DNA from: Roseicyclus marinus
Lineage (GTDB): Bacteria > Pseudomonadota > Alphaproteobacteria > Rhodobacterales > Rhodobacteraceae
Assembly: GCF_036322625.1 (NCBI RefSeq)
Contig: NZ_AP027266.1
Span: 2,793,001 to 2,857,000, forward strand
DNA length: 64,000 nt
Direction: 5' to 3'
Part shown: piece after piece, positions 60,115-64,000 of the stretch
Numbering within the stretch: the stretch's first letter is position 1
Layout of the letters: each line of letters opens with the position of its first letter
Program-made: the position numbers and the translations under genes
The notes under the pieces: generated by a model
What the model saw: the letters and a program-made list of their open reading frames with translations, nothing else
Told to the model about the DNA's origin: nothing
The model's database searches: none

Positions 60115-61161
60115 TCAGGCCAGATGGGCGGTGACGGCGCGCGCGGCCTGGTCGAGGGCGGCATCGTCCAGATCGCCAGCATCGATCTGAGCGATCACGG
60201 GGCTTTCGTCATCGCGGCGGAGGCGGCCATAGGCACGGTCGTAATGCGCCTCGATCAGCGCGCGGGAGAGCGCCTCGGTCTCGCCCGCTTGCAGAAGCGC
60301 CAGCCAGTCGTCCACGGTCGCATGGCCCGCGACTGTCCGAAGCCCGTTCAGTCGCCGGGTCAACCCCGCGGCATCGGCGGCGAGATCGGCATAGACGGCG
60401 GCCAGATAGCGGGCGCGGGCGGCGATGGGGGCCTCGATCACGATCCGGGGGGAGGCGCGCATCGCGACCCAGAGCGCGGGCGGCAGGCGCAGGGTGCCGA
60501 TCCGGGCCGACTCCGCCTCAACCAGCAGGGGGCGGGCGGGGTCGAGCCCTGACAGCGCGCCGATCAGCGCGGATTCGAAGGCCTTTTGCGAGGGTTGTTC
60601 CCCCTCCACATCGCCGAGGATCGAGCCGCGATGCCGCGCCAGACCTTCGAGGTCGAGGACCTGCGCGCCCAGGCCGCACGCGCGCTTGAGGATCTCGGTC
60701 TTGGCGGTGCCGGTATAGCCGTCGAGCCGGATCACCCGGAACGGCAGGGTCGTATCGTAAAGCCGGGCCACGACATGACGCCGCCATGTGCGATAGCCGC
60801 CCTCCAGCACCTCGGCCCGCCAGCCGATCTGGTGCAGGATCGAGGCAAAGCTGCCCGACCGCTGCCCGCCGCGCCAACAATAGACAAGGGGCCGCCAGCC
60901 GCCGTCATGGCCCATCAGCCGCGTCTCGATGTGATGGGCGGCATTGCGCGCGACCAGCGCCGCGCCGATCTTGCGCGCGCGAAAGGGGCTGTCCTGCACG
61001 TAGATCGTGCCGACCTCGGCGCGTTCGGCATCCGACAGGACAGGCATCGAGAGCGCGCCGGGCAGATGATCCTCGGCGAATTCCGACGGGCTGCGCACGT
61101 CGATGATCGCGTCGAATCCTGCGGCGCGGAGATGGGCGAGATCGGTGAAGGCAAAGGGCAT
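60115..61161 (-). CDS. mnmH: tRNA 2-selenouridine synthase (MnmH/SelU)
   Basis: 348 residues. Rhodanese domain (about 1-125) with active Cys in VYCWRGGQRSGS, then a P-loop domain with DGYTGTAKTEIL. It converts 2-thiouridine at the tRNA wobble position to geranylated and then 2-selenouridine forms. The P-loop has Ala where GKT is usual (TAKT), a common variant of the family. No selD lies in the window. Confidence 0.9.
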   Translation of the reverse strand: MPFAFTDLAHLRAAGFDAIIDVRSPSEFAEDHLPGALSMPVLSDAERAEVGTIYVQDSPFRARKIGAALVARNAAHHIETRLMGHDGGWRPLVYCWRGGQRSGSFASILHQIGWRAEVLEGGYRTWRRHVVARLYDTTLPFRVIRLDGYTGTAKTEILKRACGLGAQVLDLEGLARHRGSILGDVEGEQPSQKAFESALIGALSGLDPARPLLVEAESARIGTLRLPPALWVAMRASPRIVIEAPIAARARYLAAVYADLAADAAGLTRRLNGLRTVAGHATVDDWLALLQAGETEALSRALIEAHYDRAYGRLRRDDESPVIAQIDAGDLDDAALDQAARAVTAHLA

Positions 61162-61309
61162 TGCGCCGGAGTAGGCGAGTTCGCGGGCAAGGTCAAAGCG
61201 GATGCGCAAAGGGACGGGAACGGGGATGTGAACGGGCAGAGCATGGCCGTGGATGCGGGGCGCGCTAGCTCTGGAGCTTGAGTATCCGTGTCACGAGGGA
61301 GGTCTGTTC

Positions 61310-61936
61310 ATGTCCGGTTCACATCCATCCCGCAGGGGGTTCGTTGCAGGGGGGCTTGGCGCCTTTGGCTATGCCGCGCTGGCCGGACCCGCAGCGGCCA
61401 ATACACCTACGCCCAGCGCGATGGAGGGGCCATTCTACCCCACCCCGCCCATGCGTCGCGCCGATGTGGACAATGATCTTGTCCGCATCATCGGCATGGT
61501 CGAGGAGGCGGGCGGCGCGGTCTTTCGCCTGAAGGGCCGGGTGATGGACCGGCAGGGGGCAGCGCTGGCGGGTCACCGGGTCGAGATCTGGCAATGCGAC
61601 ATGAACGGGAAATACATGCATCCCGGCGACCGGCAGGCGGTGACGTTCGACGCCGCCTTCCAGGGGTTCGGCCATGACGTGACGGATGCGGAAGGGCGCT
61701 ACGAATTCCGCACGATCAAGCCGGTGGCCTATCCCGGGCGCACACCGCATATCCACGTCAAGGTTCTGGATGGCACGCGCGAGGTTTTGACCACGCAATT
61801 CTACATCGCGGGCCATCCGGCCAACAGAAGCGACTTTCTGTTCAACCAGATGCCGCAAGCGGCCGCCGATGCCGTGTCCATGGTCTTCACCATGACCGAC
61901 ACCGGCGAGGAAGCGATCGTGGATATCGTGATCTGA
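61310..61936 (+). CDS. Tat-exported intradiol dioxygenase-like protein
   Basis: 208 residues. Tat leader SRRGFVAGGLGAFGY at the N-terminus, then the intradiol fold (about 60-200). EGPFYP near 40 and TIKPVAYPGRTPHIHVKV supply the Tyr and two His iron ligands; a second Tyr is in GRYEFR. Resembles protocatechuate 3,4-dioxygenase-like exported proteins rather than cytoplasmic catabolic enzymes. GAGGGAGG precedes the ATG. Stands alone. Confidence 0.82.
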   Translation: MSGSHPSRRGFVAGGLGAFGYAALAGPAAANTPTPSAMEGPFYPTPPMRRADVDNDLVRIIGMVEEAGGAVFRLKGRVMDRQGAALAGHRVEIWQCDMNGKYMHPGDRQAVTFDAAFQGFGHDVTDAEGRYEFRTIKPVAYPGRTPHIHVKVLDGTREVLTTQFYIAGHPANRSDFLFNQMPQAAADAVSMVFTMTDTGEEAIVDIVI

Positions 61937-61951
61937 GGGCGCAAACGCCCC

Positions 61952-62833
61952 TCAGAGTTCCCCGTTCATGGCGCGAAAGCGCTGGATCAGGCTGGAGGTA
62001 TCCCAGCGCCCGCCGCCCAGTTGCTGCACATCGGAATAGAACTGGTCGACGATGGCCGTGACCGGCAGGGCGACGCCGATTTCCTTGGCCTGGCCCAGCG
62101 CGATGCCCAGATCCTTGCGCATCCAGTCGACGGCGAAGCCGTGGTTGAACTGGTTGTCGACCATCGTGCCCGCGCGGTTCTTGAGCTGCCAGGACCCGCC
62201 CGCGCCCTGGGCGACCAGATCGGCCACCGCCTTGGGGTCGAGACCGGCCTTCATCGCGAAATAAAGCCCTTCGGACATGGCTTGCACCAGGCCTGCGATG
62301 CAGATCTGGTTGACCATCTTGGTCAATTGGCCCGCGCCGACCGCGCCGAAATGGACCGTGGCCTTGGAATAGGCGGCCACGACGGGTTCGGCAGCGGCGA
62401 AATGGGCGGCATCACCGCCGCACATGATGGCGAGCTGGCCGTTTTCGGCCCCGGCCTGCCCGCCAGAGACGGGCGCATCCACCCAGCCGATGCCCGCGCC
62501 CTCGGCCTCGGCGGCGAGGTCACGGGTGACGGTGGCGGAAACGGTCGTGTGGTCGACCACGATGGCCCCGGCCTTCATCCCCGCCAAGGCGCCATCGGGG
62601 CCGGTGTAGACCGAGCGCAGATCGTCGTCATTGCCGACGCAGGACAGGACGAAATCGCAGCCTTCGGCGGCATCGCGCGGGGTCGCGGCAAAGGCGCCGC
62701 CGTGCTGCGCGACCCAGCCCTCGGCCTTGGCCGTGGTGCGGTTGTAGACGGTCACGTCATGGCCCGCGCGCAACAGATGCGCGGCCATCGGGTAGCCCAT
62801 CACGCCCAATCCCAGAAATGCCAGTTTCGCCAT
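61952..62833 (-). CDS. NAD(P)-dependent beta-hydroxyacid dehydrogenase
   Basis: 293 residues. Rossmann fold with FLGLGVMGYPMAAHLLRAGH, substrate loop DAPVSGGQAGAENGQLAIMCGG, and catalytic Lys in GAGQLTKMVNQ. Typical of 3-hydroxyisobutyrate dehydrogenase / tartronate semialdehyde reductase. QFNHGFAVDWMRKDLGIAL fits the family C-terminus. The Met chosen has GGGGG seven bases upstream; a Met two codons earlier is too close to it. Confidence 0.9.
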   Translation of the reverse strand: MAKLAFLGLGVMGYPMAAHLLRAGHDVTVYNRTTAKAEGWVAQHGGAFAATPRDAAEGCDFVLSCVGNDDDLRSVYTGPDGALAGMKAGAIVVDHTTVSATVTRDLAAEAEGAGIGWVDAPVSGGQAGAENGQLAIMCGGDAAHFAAAEPVVAAYSKATVHFGAVGAGQLTKMVNQICIAGLVQAMSEGLYFAMKAGLDPKAVADLVAQGAGGSWQLKNRAGTMVDNQFNHGFAVDWMRKDLGIALGQAKEIGVALPVTAIVDQFYSDVQQLGGGRWDTSSLIQRFRAMNGEL

Positions 62834-62966
62834 CTTCATCCCCCGCGGCTGATCTTGTCCTGGAGCAGACCTAGCGCAACGGCCCGAAAGGGAAAACCGG
62901 TTTCGGACAGGGCAAGGCAGCCCCACCCCGGACAGGATGAGGTAGGTTGCGCCCGGACTGTCCCGG

Positions 62967-63407
62967 TTAGACGGGCCCCCCCGGGATTTGGCCCGGGGGC
63001 TGTGGCTGCGGTTGCGGCTGTGGCTGCGGCTGTGGCTGTGGCTGGGGCGGCGGCGGCGGGGCACCTGGTTCGGGCACCGTATTGGCCGCGCCCGTCGAAA
63101 CGCCGAAACTGATGTCGCCGCTGCCGAAGCCGATGCCCATGTCGATGCCGACATAGCCGTCGTTCTCCATCCAGCCGCCGCCCAGCGTGCCGCGCCAGCT
63201 GCCATCGCCGGGCATGTAATCCACGCCGACGGAAAAGGCGCCGCTGCCTTGTTCATTGTTGGAAAAGACCCGCAGGCCGATCCCCGGCTGAACCCCCGAA
63301 GGGCCGAAGTAGAGGGTGAAGCCGAGGCCGATCATCGGGTCGGCCTTTGCCGGAAGGGCCAGCAGCAGACAGGTCGGCAAGACAGCCGCAAGGGTGGAAT
63401 ATTTCAC
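62967..63407 (-). CDS. Exported protein with Pro-Gln repeat tail
   Basis: 146 residues. Signal peptide (about 1-23, ending PAKAD), then beta-rich repeats (IGLGFTLYFGPSG, IGLRVFSNNEQGSGAFSVG, YVGIDMGIGFGSGDISFGVS), and a tail of alternating Pro-Gln before PPGQIPGGPV. It looks like a small outer-membrane or surface protein. The start is probably GTG; a TTG three codons upstream is possible. The tail is coded by hexanucleotide repeats. Confidence 0.65.
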   Translation of the reverse strand: MKYSTLAAVLPTCLLLALPAKADPMIGLGFTLYFGPSGVQPGIGLRVFSNNEQGSGAFSVGVDYMPGDGSWRGTLGGGWMENDGYVGIDMGIGFGSGDISFGVSTGAANTVPEPGAPPPPPQPQPQPQPQPQPQPQPPGQIPGGPV

Positions 63408-63580
63408 GAAAGACAACTCGTTACCGGAACTCGTACGCGGTCCGTTATGGCGACTCTCGCGCCTGCGCCTGCGTGACATAGATCACGCGGAAACCGGCCC
63501 GGGTCCTGCCGCACGCCCTCTTACCCCGCCCCTCGACGGATCGTTGCATTTGCACTAATCTCGCCCGAAGCAGAGGGGAA

Positions 63581-64000
63581 ATGACCATGGCCAAGGCCTT
63601 CGCATCGGCGGGCGACCTGTCGGAAAAGACGATCAGCTTCACCCAGATCGGCGAGGGGCTTTATGCCTTCACGGCGCAAGGCGACCCCAATTCGGGCATC
63701 ATCATCGGGGATGACAGCGTCATGGTGATCGAGGCGCAGGCCACGCCCCGCCTTGCGCAGAAGGTGATCGACTGCATCCGCAGCGTGACGGACAAGCCGA
63801 TCTCGCACCTGGTGCTGACCCATTACCACGCCGTGCGCGTTCTGGGGGCCTCGGCCTATGGGGCGGGGCAGGTGATCATGTCGGATGCCGCGCGCGCCAT
63901 GGTCGTCGAACGCGGGCAGGAGGATTGGGACAGCGAATTCGCCCGCTTTCCCCGGCTCTTTCAGGGGCACGAGGATATCCCCGGCCTGACTTGGCCCACC
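63581..64000 (+). CDS. MBL-fold metallo-hydrolase, N-terminal part (runs off the window)
   Basis: 140 codons visible. AGAGGGGAA precedes the ATG. The N-terminal half of a metallo-beta-lactamase fold is clear: LYAFTAQGDPNSGIIIGDDSVMVIEAQATP, then the metal region LTHYHAVRVLGASAYGA. The usual HxHxDH is HYHAVR here, so Asp and the third His are lost, a known variant subfamily whose members may bind metal differently. The rest lies beyond the end. Confidence 0.8.
   Translation, partial: MTMAKAFASAGDLSEKTISFTQIGEGLYAFTAQGDPNSGIIIGDDSVMVIEAQATPRLAQKVIDCIRSVTDKPISHLVLTHYHAVRVLGASAYGAGQVIMSDAARAMVVERGQEDWDSEFARFPRLFQGHEDIPGLTWPT

Overview
The window reads as chromosome of a high-GC alphaproteobacterium of the Rhodobacteraceae type. 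This rests on gene content: TRAP/TAXI transport, class I PHA synthase, FNR-family regulators, DUF3775, DUF2267, an alphaproteobacterial ValRS and MnmH, and dense GC-rich coding with many long antisense open frames. No rRNA gene is present, so the genus cannot be fixed.

Region 1 (about 0.3-28.3 kb) looks like a low-oxygen or stress-survival island. It carries a triple-BON protein, a DUF883 membrane protein, two universal stress proteins, HSP20, an HPF/RaiA protein fused to a cold-shock domain, a CBS-pair protein, DUF2267, a phosphoribosyltransferase, PHA synthase, a host-attachment protein, cytochromes c and an ABC/HlyD exporter. Two Crp/FNR regulators lie inside it: one has an FNR-like cysteine set and one lacks it. 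Eleven TTGNN-N4-NNCAA boxes sit mostly in front of these genes, which suggests one regulon. Embedded in it (2.9-8.8 kb) is an unusual operon: a TPP-dependent E1 alpha subunit with a clear Tat signal, its E1 beta partner, a zinc-finger protein, two exported monohaem cytochrome-like proteins, and an MBOAT/SGNH O-acyltransferase pair. I infer a periplasmic 2-oxoacid dehydrogenase branch, possibly linked to acylation of an exported polymer.

Region 2 (about 27-36 kb) is surface and biofilm related: a LuxR-type regulator, CsgH-like chaperone, two curlin-repeat proteins (no CsgG/E/F here), an outer-membrane beta-barrel, and a four-gene polysaccharide operon (UDP-glucuronate decarboxylase, GalE-like epimerase, membrane GT2 synthase, Tat-exported GH26-like hydrolase).

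Region 3 (36-46 kb) is accessory. It has small hypothetical genes, a complete IS3-family element inserted in a remnant of another, then a LysR / sulfatase-phosphodiesterase / TRAP-TAXI cassette flanked on both sides by divergent copies of one intergenic repeat.

Region 4 (46.6-52.8 kb) is a degraded prophage or integrative module: terminase large subunit, DUF5681, ParB-methyltransferase, DUF3489, DUF2924 and a large serine recombinase, ending beside tRNA-Ser(GCU).

Region 5 (53.1-64 kb) is core chromosome: ychF, a MATE exporter, trpA, valS, mnmH, an intradiol dioxygenase-like protein, a beta-hydroxyacid dehydrogenase and a partial MBL-fold hydrolase. The most striking structure of the window is between the convergent trpA and valS genes: three 30-bp repeats followed by six different palindromes of about 20 bp whose centres lie exactly 23 bp apart. 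A further nested palindromic repeat is inserted in frame inside valS.
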